31,653 nucleotides of DNA. Origin: a virus. The stretch lies in IMG/VR virus record IMGVR_UViG_3300027977_000127, positions 1-31,653 of that record; one strand, given 5' to 3'. This document shows positions 1-8,927 of the stretch, one piece after another (the stretch's first letter is position 1; each line of letters starts with the position of its first letter). The notes below the pieces were generated by a model. It ran no database searches, was not told the origin of the DNA, and saw only the letters and a list, made by a program, of their open reading frames with translations. Position numbers and translations under genes: made by a program.

Positions 1-1
1 G

Positions 2-340
2 CTGCCAAGTTTTAGACCAAATGGGCCGACCTACCGAATTACGGTTCCGGCTTCCGCTTCAACCGCCCTGGCAATCGAACCCAAATCGAATGTTGAAAAT
101 AATTACGTGTCGTTGATTAACACCGGCAGCGCGTCCGTTGTTGTGACGCTGGGAACCACGGCTGCCAGCACGGCAACACCGGCTGTTCCAACGACCGGCA
201 ATTCAACGCCTGGTGTGATTTTGCCGCCCAGCATGAATTACCCAATCGTGATTCCAGCCCCACGCAACACGTTTTACATCCGCATCATTGGCACGGCTGC
301 AAACGGCGAATGCTTTGTGACACCGTTGGCCGCGGGGTAA
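2..340 (+). CDS. Small virion-region protein, 5' end cut by window
   Basis: The reading frame is open from base 2 to the stop at 338-340, so the gene begins before the window; the first possible internal start (GTG at 107) lies in the middle of continuous coding sequence and is probably not the true start. About 112 residues are visible. They are rich in Thr, Ala, Val and Pro and look like an all-beta protein: a VPASAS strand region, an INTGSASVVVTLG segment, a Pro/Thr loop and a closing FYIRIIG...FVTP strand. Small proteins of this look are common in phage head and tail operons, often near the major capsid gene. I do not recognise a defined family. It ends 3 nt before the first fibre gene. 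The function is unknown; a decoration or accessory virion role is an inference from position. Confidence 0.6.
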   Translation: MPSFRPNGPTYRITVPASASTALAIEPKSNVENNYVSLINTGSASVVVTLGTTAASTATPAVPTTGNSTPGVILPPSMNYPIVIPAPRNTFYIRIIGTAANGECFVTPLAAG

Positions 341-343
341 ACC

Positions 344-2557
344 ATGGCCAATCAGGTCGCCAACAAACAGACCACCAACATCGTTCCGGTTCAGGGCGTT
401 TTTGATCCTGAACCAACGTTTGCGCTGCAATATTTTGTTGGCCCCGCGGGAACGCCTTTTTTTGCCCCAATTGACCCCGTTCAATCAGGGTTAACCATTA
501 CAAATTCGACGATTGATTCGTCCGTAATTGGTGGCAACACCCCCGCGGCAGCGTATTTCACAACCGCCCAGGTGGCCGCAGCGCCAACCGCGGACGCTGA
601 CGTGGCCAATAAGGCATACGTTGATTCGGTCGCCCAGGGTTTGGATATCAAGGCGTCGTGTTTGTACACGACCACCAACAACATTACGTTGACGGGCCTT
701 TCTACCCAGGCTGGTGGCGATTGGCCATCCGCGCTGACCGCCGGTGATCGCATCCTAGTCAAAAACCAAACCAGTCAGGCGCAAAACGGTATTTATGCAG
801 CCAGCGCCAGCGGATGGACGCGCACCGCGGACATGAACAACTGGTCGGAAGTGCCAGGCGCGTTTACGTTCATTGAAGCCGGAACATCATTGCTGAACAC
901 CGGTTGGGTTACGACCGCGGCATCGACCGGCACGATTGGCGTCACCGCGATGCCCTGGACGCAGTTTTCGGGCGCGGGAACGTACAGCGCGGGTACGGGT
1001 TTATCCCTAATCGGCACAACATTCAGTATTGCCAACACCGGTGTATCGGCTGCGTCGTATGGCGGCGCCAGCCAAACATTGACCGCAACCGTCAACGCCC
1101 AGGGCCAATTAACCGCCCTGGCCGCGACCAGCATTGCAGTTGCCGCCAATCAAATCACCAGCGGAACCATTGACACCGCCAGGATCAGCGGCGCTTACAC
1201 CGGCATTACGGGTGTTGGCACATTACTGGATTTAACCGTTACCAATACGATCACAGGATCAATCAACGGCAACGCGGCCACGGCAACAACCGCTGGAAGC
1301 GCCACAACAGCCACCACGGCGACAAATTTGGCTGGTGGTGGGGTTGGTTCAGTACCGTATCAATCGGGCGCTGGCGCCACTTCTTTTTTGGCTGCTGGGG
1401 CAAATGGCCAAGTGTTAACCTTGGCTGGCGGTGTTCCATCCTGGGCGACGCCTACGGTTGGCACGGTAACGTCGGTTGGTGGCACAGGTACGGTGTCCGG
1501 CATCACGCTGTCCGGCACGGTCACCAGCAGCGGCAATTTGACGCTGGGCGGCACGTTGGATTTGTCAGCGCCCCCCGCAATTGGCGGCACGACGGCCAAC
1601 ACAATCAAAGGCACAACCGTAACTGCCACGACCAAGTTTGTCGGCCCGTTTTTTGATGCGGCCACAAGTGCTGGCGGCGCTTTGCGAAACGCGGGTGGCA
1701 CGGCCCAACTGCAATGGGGCGCCGGTGGCGGCAATAATTTGTCTTTGGATGTTTCGACCAACATGAATGGTGCGAACGCGCAAATTGACATAAGCCCGAC
1801 CGGAACGGGTCACGTTCACATCAAGCCAACCGGCGCGGGATCAATTGAAATTGCGCCGACAAGCCTTGGCACGATCAACAATATGTCGATTGGCGCCACT
1901 ACGGCGGCATCGGCAAAATTCACAACCATTGATTTCAGCAGCACGTTGGCGGTGTCCGGTTCAACCGGTTCGGCTGGCCAGGTATTGCAGTCAAACGGCG
2001 CCAGCGCTCCAACTTGGGTGACGCCCGTGGCTTATGCGACGGTAACCGATGACACCACCACCAACGCGGTGCGTTATCCGCTGTTTGCCAGCCAAACAAC
2101 TGGCAACTTGGCCACCGAATACGTCGCTTCTACCAAATACCAATTCAACCCTTCGACCGGCATTTTGACGGCCACGGGCTTTGCTGGCGCTGGTACAGGG
2201 TTGACCGGCTTGCCCGCGGGCGAACTGACCGGCACGATCCCGTCATCCGTCCTGGGCAATTCGTCGCTGCACATCGGCACGACCACCATTGCGTTGAACC
2301 GCGCCAGCGCGATCCAGTCGTTGACTGGCGTTTCGATTGACGGCAGCGCGGGAAGTGCTGGCAGCGCAACAAACGCAACAAACGCAGCGAATATTGCAAT
2401 CACCGACGACACATCGACAAACGCGGACGAATACCTGGTTTGGGTGACAAATTCAACAGGAAACTTGCCCGCTTATGTGTCATCGACTAAACTTAAATTC
2501 AATCCATCCACAGGTATTTTTACCGCAACGGGTGGAACTGGCGGGGGCAACTTTTAA
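344..2557 (+). CDS. Tail fibre-like protein with beta repeats
   Basis: A 737-aa protein, very rich in Gly, Ala, Thr and Ser, typical of elongated trimeric phage fibres. Near residues 50-100 there is a TIDSSVIGGNTPAAAYFTT unit followed by ANKAYVDSVAQGLD, a segment widely seen in phage tail fibres. The middle has a Gly/Ala/Thr collagen-like stretch (NAATATTAGSATTATTAT). The C-terminal third holds two diverged copies of a unit that starts TDDT(T/S)TNA and ends KFNPSTGI(L/F)TATG. No catalytic motif or S74 chaperone is visible. Its stop overlaps the next start by one base (TAATG). Likely role: an adsorption fibre or a shaft to which other receptor-binding proteins attach. The family assignment is by composition and repeats, so the exact attachment site on the virion is unknown. 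Confidence 0.8.
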   Translation: MANQVANKQTTNIVPVQGVFDPEPTFALQYFVGPAGTPFFAPIDPVQSGLTITNSTIDSSVIGGNTPAAAYFTTAQVAAAPTADADVANKAYVDSVAQGLDIKASCLYTTTNNITLTGLSTQAGGDWPSALTAGDRILVKNQTSQAQNGIYAASASGWTRTADMNNWSEVPGAFTFIEAGTSLLNTGWVTTAASTGTIGVTAMPWTQFSGAGTYSAGTGLSLIGTTFSIANTGVSAASYGGASQTLTATVNAQGQLTALAATSIAVAANQITSGTIDTARISGAYTGITGVGTLLDLTVTNTITGSINGNAATATTAGSATTATTATNLAGGGVGSVPYQSGAGATSFLAAGANGQVLTLAGGVPSWATPTVGTVTSVGGTGTVSGITLSGTVTSSGNLTLGGTLDLSAPPAIGGTTANTIKGTTVTATTKFVGPFFDAATSAGGALRNAGGTAQLQWGAGGGNNLSLDVSTNMNGANAQIDISPTGTGHVHIKPTGAGSIEIAPTSLGTINNMSIGATTAASAKFTTIDFSSTLAVSGSTGSAGQVLQSNGASAPTWVTPVAYATVTDDTTTNAVRYPLFASQTTGNLATEYVASTKYQFNPSTGILTATGFAGAGTGLTGLPAGELTGTIPSSVLGNSSLHIGTTTIALNRASAIQSLTGVSIDGSAGSAGSATNATNAANIAITDDTSTNADEYLVWVTNSTGNLPAYVSSTKLKFNPSTGIFTATGGTGGGNF

Positions 2558-2877
2558 TGAATACGACCTGGAAAATCCTGGGCATCAAAGCGGATGGTGA
2601 CTTAATCACCCAGGCCAGGTATTTTGTTCGCGCTGAAAACAAAACCGCAGCCGTTGAAACGGAAGGCAATTGGTTTTTCCGCGAACCTAAAATGACCGTA
2701 CCGTTTGACCAGGTGACCGAAGCCATGATCGTGGAATGGATCAAAGCCGAAACCATGGCCGATGGCAAAAACATGATCGAAGCCCGCCTGGCTGAACAAA
2801 TGGTCAACGTGGTGGAACAAGAAGACCGCCCGCTGCCCTGGGCGCCCCAGGTGTTCACACCCAAATTTGAGGAATAA
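2557..2877 (+). CDS. Small conserved phage protein, DUF7936-like
   Basis: A 106-aa, mixed alpha/beta, acidic protein. It starts MNTTWKILGIKADGDLITQA, continues with alternating strands (ARYFVRAENKTAAVETEGNW), then a helical half (TEAMIVEWIKAE, MIEARLAEQM) and a Pro/Trp-rich end (PLPWAPQVF). This order matches small phage proteins of the DUF7936 type, usually encoded beside fibre genes. Their function is not established. The start overlaps the fibre stop by one base, so the two are probably translationally coupled. Sitting between two receptor-binding proteins it may be a fibre-assembly or virion accessory factor, which is inference from position only. The family name is from memory of the pattern and was not searched. 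Confidence 0.6.
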   Translation: MNTTWKILGIKADGDLITQARYFVRAENKTAAVETEGNWFFREPKMTVPFDQVTEAMIVEWIKAETMADGKNMIEARLAEQMVNVVEQEDRPLPWAPQVFTPKFEE

Positions 2878-2879
2878 AC

Positions 2880-4955
2880 ATGGCAGTCAACTTATCCCCC
2901 GTTTTCGGCGTCGCCGGACAAGTATTTAACGACAATGGCGATCCGCTGGCTGGCGGCAAGATTTACACCTACCTGGCCGGAACGACTACAAACGCTGCCA
3001 CCTACACCACCAACGCGGGAACAATTGCCCACAGCAACCCCATCATTTTGGATGGCGCGGGCCGTGTGCCGTCGGGTGAAATTTGGTTGACCGATGGCAT
3101 TTCATACAAGTTTGTTGTTGAGGATTCCGTTGGCGCGTTGATTGGAACTTACGACAATTTGGTGGGCATCAATTCCAATTTTGTAAATTACACAGCCCAA
3201 CAAGAAATTCAAACCGCAACGGCTGGTCAAACGGTGTTTAACCTGACCACCATGCAATATCAACCAGGCACAAACAGCCTGTCGGTGTTTGTGGATGGCG
3301 TGAACCAATATGGCCCTGGCGCTCAATACGCATACGTTGAAACTGACCAGGACACAGTAACTTTTGTGTCCGGCCTTCACGTTGGCGCGTCGGTGAAATT
3401 TACGACCACCGCAATCAATTCGGCTTCGTATGGCAACGCGTTTCAGATTTCCTACACCCCGCCATTTACAAACAGCGCGACAACCAACGTTGGCGCAAAA
3501 TTGGCCCAATATGTCAGCGTAAAAGATTTCGGTGCAGTTGGAACAGGTGGGGCAGACGACGCAACAGCAATTCAAGATGCAATTGATTCATTGACCAATG
3601 GCGGCGTAGTTTATTTTCCCGCGGGAACGTATTTGGTCAACAGTCAAATTGTTGTCAGCGCCAAAGTGCATTTGGTTGGTACAGGTTACGCAACTGAAAA
3701 TGGCACGAGTTCATCGTTGCGCGGCGCCACTTGCATTTTGCGCGGGTTTTCAAATTCGGATGCAACAGTCGCATTGAATGGCGATGGTTGTGGCATGGAT
3801 TTAATCGACGTTGATGGCGCATTGCAAGGAACTGGTGATGGCGTCCAGGTTTGGGGAAGCCGCGTAAGCATTGGTTCAATCAGCACCCGAAACCACGGCG
3901 GCGATGGTTTGCGAATTGGCAAAACCGAGGCGGGGCCATCAACTGTAAATTGCAACTTTTGGCGCGTTGAATATTTGATTACTTGCGGCAATACCAAAAA
4001 CGGTTTCCGCATTGACCAAACCAACACATCAACAACAACCAGTTATCCATTGGGCTTAAGTGATTGCAACGCTGGATATTGCGGATTGCTTGACGCCCGT
4101 TCAAATGGCGAAGACGGCTTGCAACTTGGCAACTGTAATGACAACGTGTTTGCCAACGTTGGTTCGCAAACCAACGCTGGCATTGGCATTCACTTTAAAA
4201 CGGATGGCACAAATTCCGGCCCGCGTTGCAACACAATTTTGAGTAATGATTCCGAAGCCAACGTTGGCAATGACATTCAAATTGATGCCGCAACGCTGCC
4301 TATTTCCGGCCCAGGTCTTTACAACAAAATCTATGGCAACCGTTCTGTTGCTGTCAATTCTCGAATTGTTGATAACAGCACAGGCAGTTTAATTTTGCAA
4401 TGGAACAACAATGTCGGTCAATACTCATTTAACAACCGAATTGCCGTAAGAAATTCATCTGCCGGTGGCGCCGCCGTGTACGATTTTTATGCCGATACAG
4501 GAGAAAACAACGTAGCGGGTATGCGCGGAATTCTTGATGGCGTATCTGGTGGGAAATGGGAGTTGTATACCAAGCGGGATGGCAACACTATTGCTTTGGC
4601 GCTTTCCGTTAACAACAAAGGCATTTTGGTTCAGCACCGAAATTACAACGCGCAAACCGTTCAGCCAAACGTACTTATTGATGTAGCGGCTGGAACATTT
4701 GTCAACATTGATGTGACAAGCACCAGCGCATTTCAAATCAACAGCCCGACCAATGACGGTGCAAACGGTCAGCAATTGACCATTTGCGTCAAGAACACAT
4801 CCGGCGGTGTTATGGGTACGATCACATGGGGTAGCGAATACAAACTCGCAGCATGGACAAACCCAGCAAACGGATTCAGCCGATCCATCAGTTTCTTCTA
4901 CGACGGAACAAACTGGATTGAAACATCGCGCACCGCGGCTGACATTCCAAACTAA
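2880..4955 (+). CDS. Tailspike with pectate-lyase-type beta-helix
   Basis: A 691-aa protein with the layout of a depolymerase tailspike. Residues 1-100 form a head-binding-like domain (GDPLAGGKIYTYLAGT, NPIILDGAGR, IWLTDGISYKFVV). Residues 105-180 look like a second beta domain (TVFNLTTMQYQPGTNSLSVFVDG). Residues 214-235 carry the entry motif of the Pectate_lyase_3 superfamily, VKDFGAVGTGGADDATAIQ, followed by a right-handed beta-helix region to about residue 500 and a C-terminal beta domain. It probably binds and may cleave a host surface polysaccharide. Catalytic residues cannot be assigned from sequence alone. An SD-like GAGGAA lies just upstream of the ATG. The beta-helix part looks somewhat more AT-rich than the virion genes downstream, as often seen in exchanged receptor-binding domains; I did not compute this. 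Confidence 0.88.
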   Translation: MAVNLSPVFGVAGQVFNDNGDPLAGGKIYTYLAGTTTNAATYTTNAGTIAHSNPIILDGAGRVPSGEIWLTDGISYKFVVEDSVGALIGTYDNLVGINSNFVNYTAQQEIQTATAGQTVFNLTTMQYQPGTNSLSVFVDGVNQYGPGAQYAYVETDQDTVTFVSGLHVGASVKFTTTAINSASYGNAFQISYTPPFTNSATTNVGAKLAQYVSVKDFGAVGTGGADDATAIQDAIDSLTNGGVVYFPAGTYLVNSQIVVSAKVHLVGTGYATENGTSSSLRGATCILRGFSNSDATVALNGDGCGMDLIDVDGALQGTGDGVQVWGSRVSIGSISTRNHGGDGLRIGKTEAGPSTVNCNFWRVEYLITCGNTKNGFRIDQTNTSTTTSYPLGLSDCNAGYCGLLDARSNGEDGLQLGNCNDNVFANVGSQTNAGIGIHFKTDGTNSGPRCNTILSNDSEANVGNDIQIDAATLPISGPGLYNKIYGNRSVAVNSRIVDNSTGSLILQWNNNVGQYSFNNRIAVRNSSAGGAAVYDFYADTGENNVAGMRGILDGVSGGKWELYTKRDGNTIALALSVNNKGILVQHRNYNAQTVQPNVLIDVAAGTFVNIDVTSTSAFQINSPTNDGANGQQLTICVKNTSGGVMGTITWGSEYKLAAWTNPANGFSRSISFFYDGTNWIETSRTAADIPN

Positions 4956-4964
4956 GGGTAAAAC

Positions 4965-6299
4965 ATGGCACAAACCGGTTACACCCCAATCCTGATTTAC
5001 AGCAGCAGCACGGCAAGCAATTTGCCGTCCGCTTCAAATTTGACCAACAGCACGTTGGGTTCCGAACTGGCCATCAACATTGCTGACGGCAAACTGTTTT
5101 ACAAAGACACGTCAAACGCCGTCCAGGTCATTGGCTGGAAAGTCACGCCAACATCCGCGGGCGGCACGGGCCTGACTTCTTACGCCGCGGGCGATATGCT
5201 TTATTACGCCAGCGGCACAACATTCACAAAGTTGGCAATTGGCGCAACTGGCCGTTATATGTCCAGCAGCGGAACGGCGCCCCAATGGACGGCGCCAGCA
5301 GCCCTTACAAAGACCGACGACACCAACGTGACATTGACCTTGGGTGGCAGCGCCAGCACCGCTTTGTTGAATGCCGCATCGTTGACCCTTGGATGGACGG
5401 GAACGCTGGCCACCACCCGCGGCGGCACAGGCTTGTCGTCGTTTACGGCAAACGGTGTGTTCTACGCCACCAGCACTTCAGCAATTGGTCAAAGCGCCAA
5501 CCTTACATTTGACGGGACAACCCTTGCAACAAACGGTTTGACGTCAAACGGTTTGACCGCATCAGGTGAAATTATTTCCACCACTAACAACGCCCGTTTT
5601 TCGTTGTACCGTTCAGCCGGAACCAATTATTTTGATTGGGCCAGCGGGCAATCGCTTTATTTCAGCACCCAAACTTCACAAGGCGGGGCTGGACGAAGCA
5701 CAAAAGTTGCATTTTTTGATTCGGGTGGCGTTTCAATTGGCAACACAACCGATCCTGGCGCGTCAAATTTATTTGTTACTGGCAGCGTTTTGTGCGGTGG
5801 TTCCAGCACCAGTTACGGCAATTTGTCATCGCAAACAACATCGGCGGCGGGGTATGCGGTTGGTTCTCAAACCTCCGGCGCTGGCGCTAGTTTGTATGGT
5901 GGTTGGTCAGGAACTACCAATGTTTATGCGGTGTTTGGAAACGGCGACGTTGTCAACACCAACAATTCATACGGGCCAATTTCAGACGTAAAACTGAAAG
6001 AAAACATCGTTGACGCAACACCAAAACTTGATGACTTAATGAAGGTTCGCGTTGTCAACTACAACCTGAAACAAGAATTGGGGTTTGAGCCGCACAAACA
6101 AATTGGTGTGATCGCCCAGGAACTTGAAGAAATTTTCCCTGGCTTGGTGGACAGTCATGTTGACACAGACGAAGACGGCAACCAACTGGACACACAAACC
6201 AAATCCGTAAAAATGACTGTATTCATTCCGATGCTGATTAAAGCCATCCAGGAACAACAGCAAATTATTGAGCAACTTAAAGCAAAGGTGGGCCTATAA
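4965..6299 (+). CDS. Tail fibre with C-terminal S74 autoprocessing chaperone
   Basis: A 444-aa fibre. The body is Gly/Ser/Thr-rich with typical fibre phrases (SAGGTGLTSYAAGDMLYYAS near residue 66 and TRGGTGLSSFTANGVFYA later). The last 105 residues form a peptidase S74 intramolecular chaperone: it begins with SDVKLKENI at residue 340 and contains IGVIAQELEEIFPGLV and a C-terminal coiled coil (AIQEQQQIIEQLKAKV). In characterised members the chaperone trimerises the fibre and cuts itself off just before the Ser; the Ser340/Lys345 spacing fits the Ser911/Lys916 dyad of the K1F endosialidase. Mature fibre would thus be about 339 residues. A good SD (AAGGGT) precedes the start. Substrate and receptor are unknown. 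Confidence 0.9.
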   Translation: MAQTGYTPILIYSSSTASNLPSASNLTNSTLGSELAINIADGKLFYKDTSNAVQVIGWKVTPTSAGGTGLTSYAAGDMLYYASGTTFTKLAIGATGRYMSSSGTAPQWTAPAALTKTDDTNVTLTLGGSASTALLNAASLTLGWTGTLATTRGGTGLSSFTANGVFYATSTSAIGQSANLTFDGTTLATNGLTSNGLTASGEIISTTNNARFSLYRSAGTNYFDWASGQSLYFSTQTSQGGAGRSTKVAFFDSGGVSIGNTTDPGASNLFVTGSVLCGGSSTSYGNLSSQTTSAAGYAVGSQTSGAGASLYGGWSGTTNVYAVFGNGDVVNTNNSYGPISDVKLKENIVDATPKLDDLMKVRVVNYNLKQELGFEPHKQIGVIAQELEEIFPGLVDSHVDTDEDGNQLDTQTKSVKMTVFIPMLIKAIQEQQQIIEQLKAKVGL

Positions 6300-7568
6300 A
6301 TGTCACTAACCAAAGTTTCCTATGCGATGATAAATGGCGAAAACGCCAACGTCCTTGACTTTGCTGCCGATCCCACAGGCGTAGCCAACAGCAGCGCAGC
6401 GTTTGATGCCGCCGCGGCCACATCCACCGTTGTGATTATTCCTGACGGCGGCACGTACAAGTTGGACACGGATGTGACCAGCGCGTCGCTGTTTATCAAT
6501 TACGGATCAATATTCAGCAACAAAGTGCCGCCTGTTATGTTGGATTTTTCAACTGTTGGCGAACTGCGTTTTGACGGGGACATGATTGTTGATTCAATCA
6601 ATGGCGGCCCTTTGGCTGGGACAAAAAACCCAATCATCAACGGCGCTTTTGACATTTGGCAACTTGGAACATCATTCACGTTTGGCCCAAGTTTACAGAA
6701 AAATGCTGATCGTTGGAATTTTGACTTTAACGGCACAATTGGCACAGGATTGATCCAACGGCTGCAAGTGCCATCGTCAGAATACACCGCCGACTTTCAC
6801 CCAATTTATGCCGCAAATCCAAAAATTACGGTTGCTGGATCGGCTAACACGTTTATTGACCTATCCACACAAATCGAAAATGCGCGTATTTTTTCAGGCA
6901 AACAAGTCACCATTTCGTTTTTTGCAAAATCTTTAAGCGGGTCATCACAAGCCATTACCGCAATCAAAACCGAACAATTTTTTGGGTCAGGCGGTTCGCC
7001 TTCCGCGCCAGCATTTACGACCAGCGCCGCCATCACAATTGGCACAACCTGGCAGCGTTATTCCGTTACGGAAACGCTGGCTTCAGTTACTGGAAAAACG
7101 TTTGGAACCAACGGGGACAGCACGTTAAACGTCATCATCACATTGCCTTTGAATGTGACGTTTGACTTGGCTTTCACCATGGTTCAAATTGAACTTGGCC
7201 CCGTCGCAACGCCGTTTGAATACAAGCCCGTGGCCGATACGATGGAAGAATGCCAACGTTATTTGCAATCATCGTATGACGACAGCGTGGCGCCTGGTAC
7301 GGTAACGTCAACTGGCGCCATCGTGTTTACGCAGCCAAACGCAACAACTGTAACCACAATCCAATTGAAGACGCCTATGCGAACACCGCCCGCGCTTGCG
7401 GTTTACAACCCTGTAACCGGCGCGTCAGGAACGTGGAATAACGGTGGCAACGCAAGAACCGCAGCCTTGGATCAATCAGGCATGAAAAACGTATCCGTTC
7501 AAACAACTGGCGGTTCAGACGGCACATTTATCAACGGCCATTACATTTTGCAAGACCCGTTACTGTAA
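6300..7568 (+). CDS. Tail fibre/receptor-binding protein, jelly-roll type
   Basis: A 422-aa protein starting directly after the previous stop. Residues 1-60 resemble the start of a pectate-lyase-type tailspike (NVLDFAADPTGVANSSAAFDAA) but no beta-helix follows. From about residue 109 it switches to a domain common at the ends of phage fibres: NPIINGAFDIWQLGTSF, then ADRWNF, and later the signature FEYKPVADTMEECQRYL near residues 305-320. Such domains look like carbohydrate-binding jelly rolls. It may therefore be a non-enzymatic receptor binder carried on a tailspike-like N-terminus. No S74 or catalytic motif is visible. It is followed by a tail assembly chaperone gene with a strong SD, which fits a fibre needing an assembly helper. 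Confidence 0.78.
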   Translation: MSLTKVSYAMINGENANVLDFAADPTGVANSSAAFDAAAATSTVVIIPDGGTYKLDTDVTSASLFINYGSIFSNKVPPVMLDFSTVGELRFDGDMIVDSINGGPLAGTKNPIINGAFDIWQLGTSFTFGPSLQKNADRWNFDFNGTIGTGLIQRLQVPSSEYTADFHPIYAANPKITVAGSANTFIDLSTQIENARIFSGKQVTISFFAKSLSGSSQAITAIKTEQFFGSGGSPSAPAFTTSAAITIGTTWQRYSVTETLASVTGKTFGTNGDSTLNVIITLPLNVTFDLAFTMVQIELGPVATPFEYKPVADTMEECQRYLQSSYDDSVAPGTVTSTGAIVFTQPNATTVTTIQLKTPMRTPPALAVYNPVTGASGTWNNGGNARTAALDQSGMKNVSVQTTGGSDGTFINGHYILQDPLL

Positions 7569-7577
7569 GGAGAAAAA

Positions 7578-7934
7578 ATGCGTCGCAATTACACATACAG
7601 ATTGACGGGCAAAAATTACGTTGTCCGTGTTGAAGACGAAATGATGATGAACGTCGATCATCCGGTTTTTTTGAACTGGTTGCTGGATGGAAATAAACCA
7701 TTACCGCCAATTGAAGAAGTCGTCACGGCAATACAAAATAAGCGCAAGGCCCAGGAACTTTTGGCCGAAACGGATTGGGTTGAATTCGCATCAGTAAGCG
7801 ATCCAGCGCAACCCAAATATTTGACCAACCTGGATGAATTTATTGTTTACCGAAATGCTTTGCGTCAAATTATGTTGGCCCCGCAAGATGGCGACATAGA
7901 CTGGCCTAAAAAACCATCGGTCAAATGGTCTTAA
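7578..7934 (+). CDS. Tail fibre assembly chaperone-like protein
   Basis: A 118-aa protein preceded by a near-ideal SD (AAGGAG, spacing 6). The C-terminal half has the hallmark of phage tail assembly chaperones: RKAQELLAETDWVEFASV, then a short linker, then YRNALRQIM; a common family form is LLAxTDWxxL...YRQALRDI. The N-terminal half is specific to this phage (YTYRLTGKNYVVRVEDEMM). Proteins of this kind help fold or trimerise the neighbouring fibre and are usually not virion parts. Its place directly after three receptor-binding genes supports that. Which fibre it serves cannot be told from sequence, though the adjacent 422-aa protein, which lacks its own S74 chaperone, is the natural candidate. 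Confidence 0.75.
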   Translation: MRRNYTYRLTGKNYVVRVEDEMMMNVDHPVFLNWLLDGNKPLPPIEEVVTAIQNKRKAQELLAETDWVEFASVSDPAQPKYLTNLDEFIVYRNALRQIMLAPQDGDIDWPKKPSVKWS

Positions 7935-7946
7935 AAGGGAAATCTA

Positions 7947-8927
7947 ATGACAACGCCCTATGACATCATCACCCGCGCCATGAAGGACATTGGCGCGTTG
8001 GCCGCTGGCGAAAACCCGACAGCAGACGAAGCCCAGGATGGCTTGGATATGCTGAACGACATGATTGCCCAATGGTCAAACGAAAACATGATGGTTTTCT
8101 ACCGAACCGAAATCATTTTCCCGTGCGTTCAAAACCAAGTGCAATACACCATTGGCCCAAGCGGTAATGTTGGGTCAACGTTTACCGGTTCAATCAGCGG
8201 CACAACCCTAACCGTTCCAGCCAACGCAGTCACGTCCGGCGCCATCACCATGGGCATGACCCTAACGGGTTCCGGTGTGTTGGCTGGAACAACCATTGTG
8301 GCATTTGGAACTGGCGCTGGCGGCAACGTCAACGAAGGCGGCACATATACCGTCAGCCGGACGCATACAACGCCCGTGGTTAGCCAAACGATCACCGCTT
8401 ATTACGAACGCCCGTTGACCATTGAAAGCGCGTTTGTGCGCGTCAGTACAACTTCCAACGGCGTTCCTATTTATGGCGGTGGCCTAGATTATCCAATCAG
8501 CATTTTGAGCCTGGAAGAATACGAATCCATCGGCTTGAAATCATTGAACGGCCCATGGCCAAAAGCCATTTATTACCAGCCATCGGAATTGCTGGGAACG
8601 ATTTACGTTTGGCCAAACCCCGCCCAAGGCGAATTGCACCTGTTCACGCAAACCATTTTCCGTGAGTTTGGCGACCTGTACGGCACGATCCAGTTTCCCC
8701 AGGGCTACAACATGGCGCTGCGCTGGTGTTTGGCTGAACGATTGATGCCAATGTACGGCAAAATCAACCAAATCCAGGTGCAGCAGATTTCGGCTTACGC
8801 CGCCCAGGCAAAGGCCACGATCAAGCGCACCAACATGAAACCGCCGCAAGTGTCGAAGTACCCTGACGTGTTGATGACCGGCAGACCAAAAGACGCTGCG
8901 TTTATCCTGGACGGGGGATTTAACTAA
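7947..8927 (+). CDS. P22 gp4-like head-to-tail joining protein with insert
   Basis: A 326-aa protein. The N-terminus (YDIITRAMKDIGALAAGENP, then QDGLDMLNDMIAQWSNE) matches the P22 gp4-type tail accessory factor that binds below the portal and closes the DNA channel after packaging. The body resumes with RPLTIESAFVR, a GGGLDYPI segment, YIYYQP-like strands and the helix FPQGYNMALRWCLAERLMPMYG. Between about residues 77 and 152 there is an extra Gly/Thr-rich module (SISGTTLTVPANAVTSGAIT ... GTGAGG ... GTYTVS) that related proteins as I recall them do not have. It runs into the gp10-like gene with a one-base TAATG overlap, the P22 gene order. SD: AAAAGGGAAA before the start. Confidence 0.82.
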   Translation: MTTPYDIITRAMKDIGALAAGENPTADEAQDGLDMLNDMIAQWSNENMMVFYRTEIIFPCVQNQVQYTIGPSGNVGSTFTGSISGTTLTVPANAVTSGAITMGMTLTGSGVLAGTTIVAFGTGAGGNVNEGGTYTVSRTHTTPVVSQTITAYYERPLTIESAFVRVSTTSNGVPIYGGGLDYPISILSLEEYESIGLKSLNGPWPKAIYYQPSELLGTIYVWPNPAQGELHLFTQTIFREFGDLYGTIQFPQGYNMALRWCLAERLMPMYGKINQIQVQQISAYAAQAKATIKRTNMKPPQVSKYPDVLMTGRPKDAAFILDGGFN

